39,385 nt of DNA from Pseudomonas sp. REP124 (GCF_020164475.1 NZ_JAIQWX010000050.1:1-39385), one strand, 5' to 3'; shown: positions 1 through 10,602, counted from the stretch's first letter. Numbers and translations are program-made. The notes: generated from the letters alone by a model not told the origin.

Positions 1-3
1 AAG

Positions 4-459
4 ATGCGCGTATGGATCGATGCTGACGCCTGCCCTCGGGCGGCGAAGGATCTGGTGGTGAAGTTCGCCCTCAAGCGCCAGTTCGAAGTGGTGATGGTCG
101 CCGGCCAGCCGCAGACCAAGCCTGGATTGGCGCTGGTCAAGCTGATCGTGGTGCCCAGCGGCCCGGACGCGGCCGACGATTACCTGGTGGAACATGCGGT
201 GCCCGGTGAGCTGGTGATCTGCAGCGATATTCCCCTGGCTGATCGGCTGCTGAAGAAGGGCGTCGCGGCGCTGGACCCGCGGGGCAAGGAGTTCGATGAG
301 CGAAACATGGGTGACCGGCTGGCGGTGCGTAACCTGTTCGCCGATTTGCGCGAGCAGGGCCAGGTCAGCGGCGGCCCGGCGCCGTTTGGGGATCGTGAGA
401 AGCAGGCGTTTGCCAATGCGTTGGACCGCATCCTCACCCGGCTGTCCCGCCAGGCCTGA
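4..459 (+). CDS. YaiI/YqxD family protein (UPF0178)
   Basis: This encodes a 151-residue soluble protein of the UPF0178 (YaiI/YqxD) family, a group with a PIN-like fold but no firmly established function. The N-terminus MRVWIDADACPRAAKDLV carries the family's hallmark acidic DADACP motif, and the central CSDIPLADRLL segment and the later NMGDRLAVRNLFADLR segment are also typical. The length matches the family (about 150 residues). The ATG lies at the very edge of the window, so its ribosome binding site cannot be judged. A REPIN follows directly after the stop. Family assignment is secure; a nuclease role would only be inference from the PIN-like fold. Confidence 0.9.
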   Translation: MRVWIDADACPRAAKDLVVKFALKRQFEVVMVAGQPQTKPGLALVKLIVVPSGPDAADDYLVEHAVPGELVICSDIPLADRLLKKGVAALDPRGKEFDERNMGDRLAVRNLFADLREQGQVSGGPAPFGDREKQAFANALDRILTRLSRQA

Positions 460-464
460 CCCCC

Positions 465-565
465 TGTAGGAGCGAGCTTGCTCGCGATGGTCGTCAACGA
501 TAACGCTGGGCACCTGACACCCAGCGGCGTTCTTGAATCCATCGCGAGCAGGCTCGCTCCCACAG
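465..565. repeat. REPIN (inverted REP pair), class A
   Basis: Two inverted copies of a REP unit (tgtaggagcgagcttgctcg and its counterpart cgagcaggctcgctcccaca) flank a spacer containing tcgtcaacgataacgctgg and cctgacaccc. The same spacer words recur in the repeats at 16885-16986 and 24232-24333. It sits between convergent yaiI and elbB and could form a long hairpin in either transcript. Confidence 0.9.
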
Positions 566-575
566 GTGATGCTTT

Positions 576-1244
576 TTACGCGTCGTTTTCGTGGGTCAGT
601 TCGAGCACGCGGTCGACCAGTTTGTTGATGCCCGACGCCGCTTCGCTGATGCTTCCGGCCAGCATGTAAGCCGGGGTGCTGACCAGTTTGCGGGCCTTGT
701 CTTCGACGATGTCGCTCACGGCGCAATCCTTGTGGGTGGCGCCCATCTTGTTCAGCGCGGCGGCGGTGTCAGCATCGTTGCCGATGGTGCAGGTCACGCC
801 CGGGCCGTAGATCTTCGCCGCCAGGGCCGGGGAGATGCAGATCAGGCCGACCGGCTTGCCCGCTTCGGCGAAGGCTTCGGTCAGGGCCAGGACTTCCGGT
901 TGCACGGTGCAGCCGGTGCCTTCGATGGCGAAGTTGGACAGGTTCTTGGCCGATCCGAAACCGCCGGGAATGATCAGCGCATCGAACTCTTCGGCATCGG
1001 CTTCGCGGATGTCCCGGACCTGGCCGCGGGCAATACGCGCCGACTCCACCAGCACATTGCGTGACTCGGGCATTTCCTCACCGGTCAGGTGATTGATCAC
1101 ATGCAGCTGCGCGATATTCGGTGCGAAGCACTGCACCTGCGCGCCACGCTGGTCCAGGCGCAGCAGGGTTATCACGCTCTCGTAAATCTCGGCGCCGTCG
1201 TACACGCCACAACCGGAAAGGATCACTGCAACTTTTTTGCTCAT
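576..1244 (-). CDS. elbB: ElbB, glyoxalase/DJ-1 superfamily (isoprenoid biosynthesis protein)
   Basis: The 222-residue product belongs to the ElbB branch of the DJ-1/PfpI (class I glutamine amidotransferase-like) superfamily. E. coli ElbB has weak glyoxalase activity, and its older 'isoprenoid biosynthesis' label is tentative. The N-terminus (KKVAVILSGCGVYDGAEIYE) and the nucleophile elbow LICISPALAAKIYG, with the likely catalytic Cys136, are diagnostic. A GGAGA ribosome binding site lies just upstream of the ATG at 1244 on the minus strand. The gene is transcribed toward yaiI and diverges from the sterol-desaturase gene across about 117 bp. No neighbouring isoprenoid gene supports the older name. 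Confidence 0.93.
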   Translation of the reverse strand: MSKKVAVILSGCGVYDGAEIYESVITLLRLDQRGAQVQCFAPNIAQLHVINHLTGEEMPESRNVLVESARIARGQVRDIREADAEEFDALIIPGGFGSAKNLSNFAIEGTGCTVQPEVLALTEAFAEAGKPVGLICISPALAAKIYGPGVTCTIGNDADTAAALNKMGATHKDCAVSDIVEDKARKLVSTPAYMLAGSISEAASGINKLVDRVLELTHENDA

Positions 1245-1361
1245 GGGCTTTTCTCCAGATTCATGGCGTTAAATGTCCACTAATTTGTCACTCGTTGCCA
1301 TAGGGTTATTTCGCGGCTACACCTAGCATCTGTCCTTAAAAAATTCCGTTCAGGACGCCTC

Positions 1362-2597
1362 ATGGACTTCATTCTGTACGCGGTGCCGTTTTTCTTTGTG
1401 CTGATTGCCGTCGAACTGCTGGCCGATCGCTGGCGCGGGGTCAGCAACTATCGGGTGGCGGACGCCGTCAACAGCATCAGCACCGGCGTGCTGTCGACCA
1501 CCACGGGCCTTCTGACCAAGGGCGTGGGGCTGGTGACTTATGCATTCGCGCTCAAGCATCTGGCGCTGTTCGAGCTTTCCGCGAACAGCGTCTGGGTGTG
1601 GATCTTCGCCTTCGTCTTTTATGACTTCTGCTACTACTGGCTGCACCGCATGGGCCACGAGCGCAACATTCTTTGGGCCGCGCATTCGGTGCATCACCAG
1701 AGCGAGGACTACAACCTCTCCACGGCCCTGCGCCAGACCAGTACCGGGTTTCTGTTGAGCTGGATTTTCTACCTGCCGATGGCGGTGGCCGGGGTGCCGC
1801 TTTTCGTTTTCATCAGCGTTGCCGCGCTGAACCTGCTGTACCAGTTCTGGGTGCACACCCGGCACATTCCCAAGCTCGGCTGGTTCGAGTGGTTCTTCGT
1901 TACACCATCCAATCATCGTGCTCACCATGCACAGAACGCTCTCTACATGGATCGCAACTACGGCGGTGTGTTCATTATTTGGGACCGTCTGTTCGGCTCG
2001 TTCCAGGAAGAAGACGACAACGAACCGGTGATTTTCGGTGTGACCACGCCGCTGGCGAGCTGGAACCCGATCTGGGCCAATGTGCAGTTTTATGCGCAGC
2101 TGTGGGCCGATGCACGGCGCACAGAGAGCACTTGGGACAAGCTGCGGATCTGGTTCATGCGCACCGGTTGGCGGCCGGCGGATGTGGCGGCCAAATATCC
2201 GATCCACAAACCGGACCTGAGTCAGTTCCACAAATTCGAAGTGCCGCTGGCCACCCGTCAGCAGATCTACGTGTTGCTGCAGTTCTGCGTCTACATCGCT
2301 TTGGGCAGTTATCTGATGAACCTGGAGCCGCAGCTACCGGCCTCGGCTCTGGTGCTGGGCTGGGGCGCGGTGGCGCTGGGGTTGTTCGTGCTGGGCGTGG
2401 CCCTGGAGAATCGCCCGTGGGCGTTGAAGCTGGAGCTGCTGCGGCTGGCATCCAACGTGCCGCTGGTCTGGCTGGCGCCGCTGGTGGGGCTATGGCCGGC
2501 CAGCGCGGTGGGCTGGGTCGGCCTGCTCAGCTACAGCCTGCTCAGCGGGATCGGTCTCTACTGCTGCAGAAACCGTTTTACTCGGCTGGCGTCTTAG
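1362..2597 (+). CDS. Sterol desaturase / fatty acid hydroxylase family membrane protein
   Basis: This is a 411-residue integral membrane protein of the fatty acid hydroxylase (sterol desaturase) superfamily, which uses a di-iron centre held by histidine boxes. The three boxes are visible: H95-RMG-H99, H108-SV-H111-H112 and H185-RA-H188-H189. Hydrophobic segments lie near residues 3-22, 75-93, 128-165 and in the C-terminal third. The C-terminal ~110 residues are an extra hydrophobic region beyond the hydroxylase core, usual for the longer bacterial members. The substrate is unknown; lipid oxidation in the inner membrane is the reasonable inference. Its 3' end overlaps the convergent DedA gene by 20 bp. 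Confidence 0.9.
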   Translation: MDFILYAVPFFFVLIAVELLADRWRGVSNYRVADAVNSISTGVLSTTTGLLTKGVGLVTYAFALKHLALFELSANSVWVWIFAFVFYDFCYYWLHRMGHERNILWAAHSVHHQSEDYNLSTALRQTSTGFLLSWIFYLPMAVAGVPLFVFISVAALNLLYQFWVHTRHIPKLGWFEWFFVTPSNHRAHHAQNALYMDRNYGGVFIIWDRLFGSFQEEDDNEPVIFGVTTPLASWNPIWANVQFYAQLWADARRTESTWDKLRIWFMRTGWRPADVAAKYPIHKPDLSQFHKFEVPLATRQQIYVLLQFCVYIALGSYLMNLEPQLPASALVLGWGAVALGLFVLGVALENRPWALKLELLRLASNVPLVWLAPLVGLWPASAVGWVGLLSYSLLSGIGLYCCRNRFTRLAS

Positions 2598-3210
2598 GTT
2601 CACCGGAAATGGCCTGTTTGGCCTTCAGGGCTTGCTCGTCGGCATAGACCTGTTTGGCCAGGCGCGCATTCTTGAAGCGACGACGCAGCCACAGGCCGAC
2701 GCCGAGGATCAGCAGCGCACCCAATACCCACAGCTCGTATTTCTTGATGCTGCCGAGCATGCCTTCCAGCACCGCACCGAAGTGGTACGCGGCTGCGGCC
2801 AATGCGGCGGCCCAGATCGCCGCGCCAATGCCGTTGAGCAACAGATAACGTCCCGGCGGATAACCGGACAGGCCGATTGCCACCGGCATCACCGTGCGCA
2901 GGCCGTAGACGAAGCGGAAACTCAGGACCCAGATGTCCGGGTGTTTGCGGATATGCTCCAGCGCCCGGTCGCCCATCATCTGCCAGCGGGGTTTGCGCGC
3001 CAGCAGCTTGCGTCCGTGCTTGCGTCCCAGGAAGTACCACAGCTGATCGCCGGCATAGCTGCCGCAGAATGCCACGACCACCACCAGGTTGATGTCCATG
3101 TATCCACGGAACGCGAGGAAGCCTGCGAGCACCAGGATGGTTTCGCCTTCGAAGAACGTGCCGAGAAACAGGGCAAAGTAGCCGAAGTCATGCAGAAATT
3201 GTTGGAGCAT
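2578..3210 (-). CDS. DedA family membrane protein
   Basis: This 210-residue protein belongs to the DedA (SNARE-associated/VTT) family. Family members act in the inner membrane, and some are undecaprenyl-phosphate or phospholipid translocases. The start MLQQFLHDFGYFALFLGTFFEGE contains the conserved FxGTFxEGE-type re-entrant motif; GDQLWYFLGRKHGRKL and the F-R-F-x-P-like region SFRFVYGLRTVMPVAIGLSG, which carries the conserved arginines, are also typical. The C-terminal tail is basic and hydrophilic (LRRRFKNARLAKQ). The Shine-Dalgarno before the ATG is weak. The gene converges on the sterol-desaturase gene with a 20-bp overlap and diverges from hemB. It cannot be assigned to a particular DedA paralogue from sequence alone. 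Confidence 0.93.
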   Translation of the reverse strand: MLQQFLHDFGYFALFLGTFFEGETILVLAGFLAFRGYMDINLVVVVAFCGSYAGDQLWYFLGRKHGRKLLARKPRWQMMGDRALEHIRKHPDIWVLSFRFVYGLRTVMPVAIGLSGYPPGRYLLLNGIGAAIWAAALAAAAYHFGAVLEGMLGSIKKYELWVLGALLILGVGLWLRRRFKNARLAKQVYADEQALKAKQAISGEPKTPAE

Positions 3211-3291
3211 TGTCTGGGTGCTGGCGAAATGAACGCGCAGCCTAACCCTTCGTACACATTCAGGAAAGTGTCCAAATGTGTCTCGACGTGA

Positions 3292-4431
<1,140 letters not shown>

Positions 4432-4449
4432 CCCTCCCAGGAACATTCG

Positions 4450-6678
4450 ATGAATACCGAAGGACTCAGTGAAGTTGCCGTACAAGACGCTCAACCCGTG
4501 GTCGAGCAAATCGCCGAAACCCCGCCGGAGCTGGAGCCCGCTCCCCCGGCGGCGGTAACCGAGGCCGCTGCGGCGGCACCGGCGGCGATTGCCGTTCCCG
4601 GCCTGGATGACAGCAGCCTGTACATCCACCGCGAGCTGTCGCAACTGCAGTTCAACATCCGCGTGCTGGAACAGGCGCTGGATGAGTCCTATCCGTTGCT
4701 GGAGCGGCTGAAGTTCCTGCTGATCTTCTCCAGCAACCTGGACGAGTTCTTCGAAATTCGTGTCGCGGGCCTCAAGAAGCAGATCACCTTCGCCCGTGAA
4801 CAGGCCGGTGCCGACGGTCTGCAACCGCATCAGGCCCTGGCGCGCATCAGCGAACTGGTCCACGGTCACGTCGACCGCCAGTACGCGATCCTCAACGACA
4901 TTCTGTTGCCGGAGCTGGAAAAGCATCAGGTCCGCTTCATCCGTCGCCGCCACTGGAACACCAAGCTGAAAACCTGGGTGCGCCGGTATTTCCGCGACGA
5001 AATCGCCCCGATCATCACCCCGATCGGCCTCGACCCGACCCACCCGTTCCCGTTGCTGGTGAACAAGAGCCTGAACTTCATCGTCGAACTCGAGGGTATC
5101 GATGCCTTCGGTCGCGACTCCGGTCTGGCGATCATCCCGGCGCCGCGCCTGCTGCCGCGGATCATCAAGGTGCCGGAAGAAGTCGGCGGCGCCGGCGACA
5201 ACTATGTGTTCCTGTCGTCGATGATCCACGCCCACGCCGATGATCTGTTCCAGGGCATGAAGGTGAAGGGCTGCTACCAGTTCCGCCTGACCCGAAACGC
5301 CGACCTGGCGCTGGACTCCGAAGACGTGGAAGACCTTGCACGCGCCCTGCGCGGCGAGCTGTTCTCCCGACGCTACGGTGACGCGGTGCGTCTGGAAGTG
5401 GCCGACACTTGCCCGAAACACCTGTCCGACTACCTGCTCAAGCAGTTCAATCTGAGCGAGACCGAGCTGTATCAGGTCAACGGCCCGGTGAACCTGACTC
5501 GTCTGTTCAGCATCACTGGCCTGGACAGCCAGCGCGATCTGCAGAACACGCCGTTCACTCCGCAGATTCCGAAGCTTTTGCAGAACAGCGAGAACATCTT
5601 CAGCGTGATCAGCAAGCAGGACATCCTGCTGCTGCACCCGTTCGAATCCTTCACTCCGGTGGTCGACCTGCTGCGCCAGGCCGCCAAGGACCCGCACGTA
5701 CTGGCGGTGCGTCAGACCCTGTACCGCTCCGGCGCCAACTCGGAAATCGTCGATGCGCTGGTGGACGCCGCGCGTAACGGCAAGGAAGTCACCGCGGTGA
5801 TCGAGCTGCGGGCGCGGTTCGACGAAGAATCCAACCTGCAACTGGCCAGCCGCCTGCAAGCGGCCGGTGCGGTGGTGATCTACGGCGTGGTCGGCTTCAA
5901 GACCCACGCCAAGATGATGCTGATCCTGCGCCGCGAAGCCGGTGAGATCGTGCGTTACGCGCACCTCGGCACAGGTAACTACCACGCCGGCAACGCCCGT
6001 CTGTACACCGACTACAGCCTGCTGACCTCCGACGACGCGCTGTGCGAAGACGTCGGCAAGCTGTTCAGCCAGTTGATCGGCATGGGTAAAACGTTGCGCA
6101 TGAAGAAGCTGCTGCATGCGCCGTTCACCCTGAAGAAGGGCATGCTCGACATGATTGCCCGGGAAACCCAGTTCGCCCTCGACGGCAAGCCGGCGCACAT
6201 CATTGCCAAGTTCAACTCGCTGACCGATCCGAAGATCATCCGCGCGCTGTACAAAGCCAGCCAGTCGGGCGTGCGTATCGATCTGGTGGTGCGCGGCATG
6301 TGCTGTCTGCGTCCGGGCATCGCCGGGGTTTCCCACAACATCCACGTGCGCTCGATCATCGGCCGCTTCCTGGAACACACCCGGGTCTTCTACTTCCTCA
6401 ACGGCGGCGAAGAGCAGATGTTCCTCTCCAGTGCCGACTGGATGGAGCGAAACCTCGACAAGCGCGTCGAGACCTGCTTCCCGGTGGAAGGCAAGAAACT
6501 GATCATGCGGGTGAAGAAGGAGTTGGAGTTGTATCTGACCGACAATACCCACAGCTGGAGCCTGCAATCGGACGGCCGCTACATCCGCAACACGCCGACC
6601 GGTAACCAGAACCCGCGCAGTGCTCAGGCGACGTTGCTGGAGCGCCTTGGCAGCCCCATCCTGCCGGTGAGCAGCTAA
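4450..6678 (+). CDS. ppk: Polyphosphate kinase 1
   Basis: Ppk1 reversibly transfers the gamma-phosphate of ATP to long-chain polyphosphate. The product is 742 residues, longer than E. coli Ppk (688). The excess is an N-terminal Ala/Pro/Glu-rich stretch of about 55 residues before the core begins at [20 protein letters not shown]. The autophosphorylated histidine is H505 in [20 protein letters not shown] (equivalent to E. coli H435); a second phospholipase-D-like half follows. An AGGAA ribosome binding site precedes the ATG. It lies 18 bp after hemB and faces ppx, the degrading enzyme, across a terminator and a REPIN. A Pho-box-like element before hemB could couple it to phosphate starvation. 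Confidence 0.97.
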   Translation: MNTEGLSEVAVQDAQPVVEQIAETPPELEPAPPAAVTEAAAAAPAAIAVPGLDDSSLYIHRELSQLQFNIRVLEQALDESYPLLERLKFLLIFSSNLDEFFEIRVAGLKKQITFAREQAGADGLQPHQALARISELVHGHVDRQYAILNDILLPELEKHQVRFIRRRHWNTKLKTWVRRYFRDEIAPIITPIGLDPTHPFPLLVNKSLNFIVELEGIDAFGRDSGLAIIPAPRLLPRIIKVPEEVGGAGDNYVFLSSMIHAHADDLFQGMKVKGCYQFRLTRNADLALDSEDVEDLARALRGELFSRRYGDAVRLEVADTCPKHLSDYLLKQFNLSETELYQVNGPVNLTRLFSITGLDSQRDLQNTPFTPQIPKLLQNSENIFSVISKQDILLLHPFESFTPVVDLLRQAAKDPHVLAVRQTLYRSGANSEIVDALVDAARNGKEVTAVIELRARFDEESNLQLASRLQAAGAVVIYGVVGFKTHAKMMLILRREAGEIVRYAHLGTGNYHAGNARLYTDYSLLTSDDALCEDVGKLFSQLIGMGKTLRMKKLLHAPFTLKKGMLDMIARETQFALDGKPAHIIAKFNSLTDPKIIRALYKASQSGVRIDLVVRGMCCLRPGIAGVSHNIHVRSIIGRFLEHTRVFYFLNGGEEQMFLSSADWMERNLDKRVETCFPVEGKKLIMRVKKELELYLTDNTHSWSLQSDGRYIRNTPTGNQNPRSAQATLLERLGSPILPVSS

Positions 6679-6679
6679 T

Positions 6680-6712
6680 AAAAAAGGCGATCCCAGAAGG
6701 ATCGCCTTTTTT
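6680..6712 (+). terminator. Rho-independent terminator after ppk
   Basis: The 8-bp stem ggcgatcc/ggatcgcc with loop cagaa is flanked by A and T runs (aaaaa before, tttttt after). It begins right after the tandem stop codons TAATAA of ppk. The flanking A-run means it could also work for transcripts coming from ppx. Confidence 0.9.
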
Positions 6713-6813
6713 CTGTGGGAGCGAGCCTGCTCGCGATGGACGTTAACGATGACGCTGGCAACCTGAAGGAATGCGTTGCCTGATACTCCATCGCGAGCAG
6801 GCTCGTTCCCACA
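6713..6813. repeat. REPIN between convergent ppk and ppx
   Basis: The inverted arms gtgggagcgagcctgctcgc and gcgagcaggctcgttcccac enclose a spacer with gttaacgatgacgctggcaa, related to the class A spacer. The right arm has one substitution (cgttccc instead of cgctccc). It lies in the ppk/ppx convergent gap immediately after the ppk terminator. Confidence 0.9.
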
Positions 6814-6847
6814 ATTCAGCACACGGACGCGGGCAGGATCGGGTGTA

Positions 6848-8350
6848 TCAGCGCACGGTCAGAACGATATCCACCCGCGTCAGCCATTCCGCCTCGATCT
6901 CGAAATCAGCCTGGGTCAGTTGGTTGTCTTCCAGCCATTTCTTCGGGAATACCACTTCCAGATGGTTGCCGTTGGCGTTCAGCTCCACCTGAGGCATCTG
7001 CTGGGTGCCGCGGATGTGGTGGAACAGGATCGCGAAGCGCAGCAGCACGCACAGGCGAATCAGCTTGATGCCTTCATCGCCGAAGTCGGCGAAGCGGTCT
7101 TTGGGAATGTTGCGGCGGTGGCCGCGTACCAGCAGCGCGAGCATCAACTGGTCTTCGCGAGAGAAACCGGCCAGGTCCGAGTGTTCGATCAGGTAAGCGC
7201 CGTGTTTGTGGTACTGGTAGTGGGCGATATCCAGGCCCACTTCATGGACCTTGGCCGCCCAGCCGAGCAGTTCGCGCCAGACGCCGTCTTCCAGGTCCCA
7301 GTCCTTGGCCACTTGATCGAAGGCATGCAACGCCTTGCGTTCGACCCGCACGGCCTGTTCCAGGTCGACATGGTAGCGCTCCATCAGCGAGGTCAGGGTG
7401 CGTTCGCGCACGTCTTCGTGATGATGGCGGCCCAGGAGGTCATAGAGCACGCCTTCACGCAGCGCGCCTTCGCAGTGATCCATGCGTTGCAGTTCGAGGG
7501 AGTCGAAGATGGCTTCGAGAATCGCCAGGCCCGCGGGGAAAATCGCGCGGCGGTCCGGCTTGACGCCTTCAAAGTCGATTTTTTCCACATCGCCCAGCTT
7601 GATCAGCTTGCGCTTGAGCCAGGCCAGGCCTTCGGCGTTGACTTCGCCGGAGCCGTGACCGCCGGCCTTCAGCGCCAGGCCGATGGCGCGGATGGTGCCC
7701 GAGGAGCCGATGGCTTCATCCCAGGTCAGGCGGTGCAGGGCGTGTTCGATGCTCATGATCTCCAGCCGCGCCGCCGTGTACGCCTGGGCGTAGCGGGCCG
7801 GGGTGATCTTGCCGTCCTTGAAATAGCGCTGGGTGAAGCTCACGCAACCCATTTGCAGGCTTTCTCGCAGAAGCGGTTCGAAGCGCTGGCCGATGATGAA
7901 TTCGGTACTGCCGCCGCCGATGTCGGCGACCAGGCGCTTGCCCGGCGTGTCGGCGAGGGTGTGGGACACGCCGAGATAGATCAGGCGCGCTTCTTCACGA
8001 CCGGAGATGACTTCCACCGGGTGGCCGAGGATCTCTTCGGCGCGGTGGATGAATTGGGCGCGGTTGCGGGCCTCACGCAGGGCGTTGGTGCCCACGATCC
8101 GCACGGCGCCCAGCGGCATACCGTTGATCAGCTGGGCGAAGCGCTTGAGGCAATCGAGCCCGCGCTGCATGGATTCTTCGCTCAGACGACGCTCTTCGTC
8201 GATGCCAGCGGCCAACTGAACCTTTTCCCCGAGACGTTCGAGAATGCGGATTTCTCCGTTCTGGGCCTTGGCCACGACCATATGGAAACTGTTGGAGCCC
8301 AGGTCGATTGCGGCGATCAGGGACAGATTCTTGGCTTGGGAATGGGGCAT
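6848..8350 (-). CDS. ppx: Exopolyphosphatase / pppGpp phosphohydrolase
   Basis: Ppx releases phosphate from polyphosphate ends, and family members also hydrolyse pppGpp. The frame is open up to 8473, but I choose the ATG at 8350, which gives 500 residues beginning [22 protein letters not shown] as in other Pseudomonas Ppx proteins. An alternative ATG exists at 8380. The actin-like ATPase fold is shown by the phosphate-1 loop [17 protein letters not shown] and the phosphate-2 loop [14 protein letters not shown]. The C-terminal part ([40 protein letters not shown]) is the HD-like domain of long Ppx/GppA proteins. The ribosome binding site is weak. It is convergent with ppk, the anabolic partner. 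Confidence 0.95.
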   Translation of the reverse strand: MPHSQAKNLSLIAAIDLGSNSFHMVVAKAQNGEIRILERLGEKVQLAAGIDEERRLSEESMQRGLDCLKRFAQLINGMPLGAVRIVGTNALREARNRAQFIHRAEEILGHPVEVISGREEARLIYLGVSHTLADTPGKRLVADIGGGSTEFIIGQRFEPLLRESLQMGCVSFTQRYFKDGKITPARYAQAYTAARLEIMSIEHALHRLTWDEAIGSSGTIRAIGLALKAGGHGSGEVNAEGLAWLKRKLIKLGDVEKIDFEGVKPDRRAIFPAGLAILEAIFDSLELQRMDHCEGALREGVLYDLLGRHHHEDVRERTLTSLMERYHVDLEQAVRVERKALHAFDQVAKDWDLEDGVWRELLGWAAKVHEVGLDIAHYQYHKHGAYLIEHSDLAGFSREDQLMLALLVRGHRRNIPKDRFADFGDEGIKLIRLCVLLRFAILFHHIRGTQQMPQVELNANGNHLEVVFPKKWLEDNQLTQADFEIEAEWLTRVDIVLTVR

Positions 8351-8476
8351 GGTCAGGGTCTCGGTCGATAACCCCGACATCGTGCCACGATCAACGGCTG
8401 GCGCCAACGCGCAGTGTTCAAAGCCTTGATCCAGCACAGCAAGCAAGCGACCACTAATATGCGTTCGACGCAAAAC

Positions 8477-8506
8477 CTGTGGGAGCGGGCTTGCCCGCGA
8501 AGGCGG
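8477..8506. repeat. Solitary REP unit
   Basis: A single copy of the REP core ctgtgggagcgggcttgccc followed by gcgaaggcgg, without an inverted partner nearby. It lies between ppx and the ABC ATPase stop codon, close to where the transporter cluster interrupts the ppx-trxA neighbourhood. Confidence 0.8.
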
Positions 8507-8528
8507 CCTTCAAGGCACTGAAAGTCTG

Positions 8529-9266
8529 TCAGCCCGCCGCTTCGACCGTCCCGATGAAATTCGCCAGCTCCGCCGTCTGCGGATTGGCAAACAGCACCTT
8601 CGGATCCCCCACCTCATGCACCAGACCCTGGTGCATGAACACCAGTTTGTCCCCTACCTCCCGGGCGAAGCGCATTTCGTGGGTGACCATGATCAGCGTC
8701 ATGCCTTCTTTGGCCAATTGCCGGACCACGCTCAGCACTTCATTCACCAGTTCCGGATCGAGCGCCGAAGTGATTTCATCGCACAACAGCACCTTGGGTG
8801 ACATCGCCAGCGCACGGGCAATCGCCACGCGCTGTTGCTGCCCGCCGGACAGGCGATCCGGGAAAGCATCGAACTTTTCTCCCAGCCCGACCCGCTCCAG
8901 CATCTCACGGGCCAACTGCGCGGCCTTGGCCTTGGGCACTTTCTGCACCACCTGCGGGGCGAGCATCACATTCTCGCCAACGGTCAGATGCGGGAACAGA
9001 TTGAATTGCTGGAACACCATGCCGACCTTCTGCCGCAGGCTGCGCAGATCGGCGCGAGCGGCGTCGAGGTATTCGCCGTCGACCTCGATGACGCCGTCGT
9101 TGATCGACTCCAGACCATTGAGCGTGCGCAGCAAGGTCGACTTGCCCGAGCCGCTGCGTCCGATGATCGCGACCACCTGGCCTTGATCGACACTCAGGTC
9201 GATGCCTTTGAGTACATGGTGATCGCCGTAGTATTTATGCAGGGCGGAAATTCTAAGCAGAGGCAT
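8529..9266 (-). CDS. Polar amino acid ABC transporter, ATP-binding protein
   Basis: This is the ATPase of a polar amino acid (PAAT) importer, 245 residues from the ATG at 9266. I prefer this start over the longer frame to 9371 because GGAAAGGAGA lies just upstream and the protein then begins in the family style (MPLLRISALHKYYGDHHVLKG). Walker A is GRSGSGKST (residues 36-44), the signature is LSGGQQQRVAIARAL and Walker B is VLLCDEITSALDPE. The start overlaps the end of the preceding permease by 14 bp, so translation is coupled. It is the last gene of a four-gene operon read on the minus strand. The substrate cannot be read from the ATPase. Confidence 0.95.
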   Translation of the reverse strand: MPLLRISALHKYYGDHHVLKGIDLSVDQGQVVAIIGRSGSGKSTLLRTLNGLESINDGVIEVDGEYLDAARADLRSLRQKVGMVFQQFNLFPHLTVGENVMLAPQVVQKVPKAKAAQLAREMLERVGLGEKFDAFPDRLSGGQQQRVAIARALAMSPKVLLCDEITSALDPELVNEVLSVVRQLAKEGMTLIMVTHEMRFAREVGDKLVFMHQGLVHEVGDPKVLFANPQTAELANFIGTVEAAG

Positions 9267-9903
9267 GCAGTCTCCTTTCCAGGTAGCGCGCACTGAGGGA
9301 CAAGGGGTAGCAGAGCAGGAAGTAACCGAGGGCGACCAGGCCGTAGACCATGAAGGGTTCGAAGGTTGCATTGGCCAGCATGCCGCCGGTTTTGGTCAGC
9401 TCGGTGAAACCGATGATCGAGGTGACGGCGGTGCCTTTTACCACCTGCACCGAGAACCCCACGGTTGGCGCGATCGCGATGCGCAAGGCTTGCGGCAGGA
9501 TCACGTAGCGCAATTGCTCAAACGGATTGAGCGCCAGGCTCGACGAAGCTTCCCACTGGCCATTGGGTATGGATTCGACGCAGCCGCGCCAGATTTCCGC
9601 CAGATAGGCACTGGTGAACAGCGTGAGGGCAATGGCCGCCGCCGCCCACGGAGAAATTTCCACCCCGGCCAGCGACACGCCAAAGAACACCAGGAACAAC
9701 TGCATCAGCAATGGCGTGCCCTGAAACAGTTCGATGTAGGTGCGGGAAAAGCTGCGTGGCAAAGATTTCCTGGAGATGCGCATAACCATGATCAGCAGAC
9801 CGATCAGCCCACCGCCAATGAACGCCACCAGCGACAGTGCCAGCGTCCATTGCAGGCCGGTGAGGAGATTGCGCAGGATGTCCCATAGAGTGAAATCGCT
9901 CAT
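9253..9903 (-). CDS. Amino acid ABC transporter permease (HisM/GltK type)
   Basis: This 216-residue inner-membrane permease starts MSDFTLWDILRNLLTGLQWTLALS. The first transmembrane segment follows the N-terminus, and the coupling loop for the ATPase is WEASSSLALNPFEQLRYVILPQALRIA, an EAA-type motif. The ATG at 9903 shares an ATGA overlap with the stop of the upstream permease, which supports this start over the longer open frame to 9984. The two permeases probably form a heterodimeric channel. Five hydrophobic segments are visible, normal for the His/Glu/Gln (HEQRo) permease group. Confidence 0.93.
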   Translation of the reverse strand: MSDFTLWDILRNLLTGLQWTLALSLVAFIGGGLIGLLIMVMRISRKSLPRSFSRTYIELFQGTPLLMQLFLVFFGVSLAGVEISPWAAAAIALTLFTSAYLAEIWRGCVESIPNGQWEASSSLALNPFEQLRYVILPQALRIAIAPTVGFSVQVVKGTAVTSIIGFTELTKTGGMLANATFEPFMVYGLVALGYFLLCYPLSLSARYLERRLHASA

Positions 9904-10580
9904 CGCGCGCTCTCCACACTGTTTCTTGCTATGAATCGCTGGCCGATCCAGTTGAGCAACTGGCGGATCAGCAATGCCATGCACAGGTAAAGCAGCGTCG
10001 TCAGTGCGTAAGTCTCAAAGGCGCGGAAGTTTCGCGATTGAATGAAGTTGGCCGCGAAGCTCAACTCTTCGGTGGCAATCTGGGAGCACACCGCCGAACC
10101 GAGCATGACGATGATGATCTGGCTGCTCAGCGCCGGCCAGACCTTGCTCAGTGCGGGCAGCAGAACGACATGGCGGAAGGCTTCGAAGCGAGTCATCGCC
10201 AGTGCGGCGGCGGCTTCCAATTGGCCGCGGGGAATCGCCTGGATGCCAGCGCGGATGATTTCGGTCGAATAGGCGCCCAGATTGATCACCATCGCCAGCA
10301 CCGCCGCCTGCCATTCGGATATCTGCACGCCCAGGGACGGCAGGCCGAAGAAGATGAAGAACAATTGCACCAGAAATGGCGTATTGCGGATCAACTCGAC
10401 ATAGATGCCGAATATTCCGGCAAACGGGCGGATATTCCACGCCCGCACCAGTGCCCCGACTATTCCCACACCAATCCCGAACACTGCGCCAATGGCTGTC
10501 AGCTCAAGGGTGAACAACGCACCGTGCAGCAGCAGATCGGTGTTTTGCACCACTGGCGAGAAATCGAACTGATAAGCCAT
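9900..10580 (-). CDS. Amino acid ABC transporter permease (HisQ/GltJ type)
   Basis: This is the first permease of the cluster, 226 residues (MAYQFDFSPVVQNTDLLLHG). Its membrane core has the EAA loop LEAAAALAMTRFEAFRHVVLLPAL and the HEQRo-family motif VELIRNTPFLVQLFFIFFGLP. A GGAG ribosome binding site precedes the ATG. It begins 22 bp after the binding-protein stop and ends in an ATGA overlap with the second permease. The C-terminal half is slightly longer than in its partner. Role: transmembrane channel half of the PAAT importer. Confidence 0.94.
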   Translation of the reverse strand: MAYQFDFSPVVQNTDLLLHGALFTLELTAIGAVFGIGVGIVGALVRAWNIRPFAGIFGIYVELIRNTPFLVQLFFIFFGLPSLGVQISEWQAAVLAMVINLGAYSTEIIRAGIQAIPRGQLEAAAALAMTRFEAFRHVVLLPALSKVWPALSSQIIIVMLGSAVCSQIATEELSFAANFIQSRNFRAFETYALTTLLYLCMALLIRQLLNWIGQRFIARNSVESAR

Positions 10581-10602
10581 AAGGATTCTCCAGTGCGCCG
10601 AG

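Noticed and set aside
478..669. Short ORF running through the REPIN after yaiI
   Set aside because: Most of it is repeat sequence (LAMVVNDNAGHLTPSG), a well-known false ORF pattern in Pseudomonas.
6776..8371. A 531-codon open frame on the plus strand over ppx
   Set aside because: It is antisense to a clear Ppx with catalytic loops and shows only shadow-type composition.
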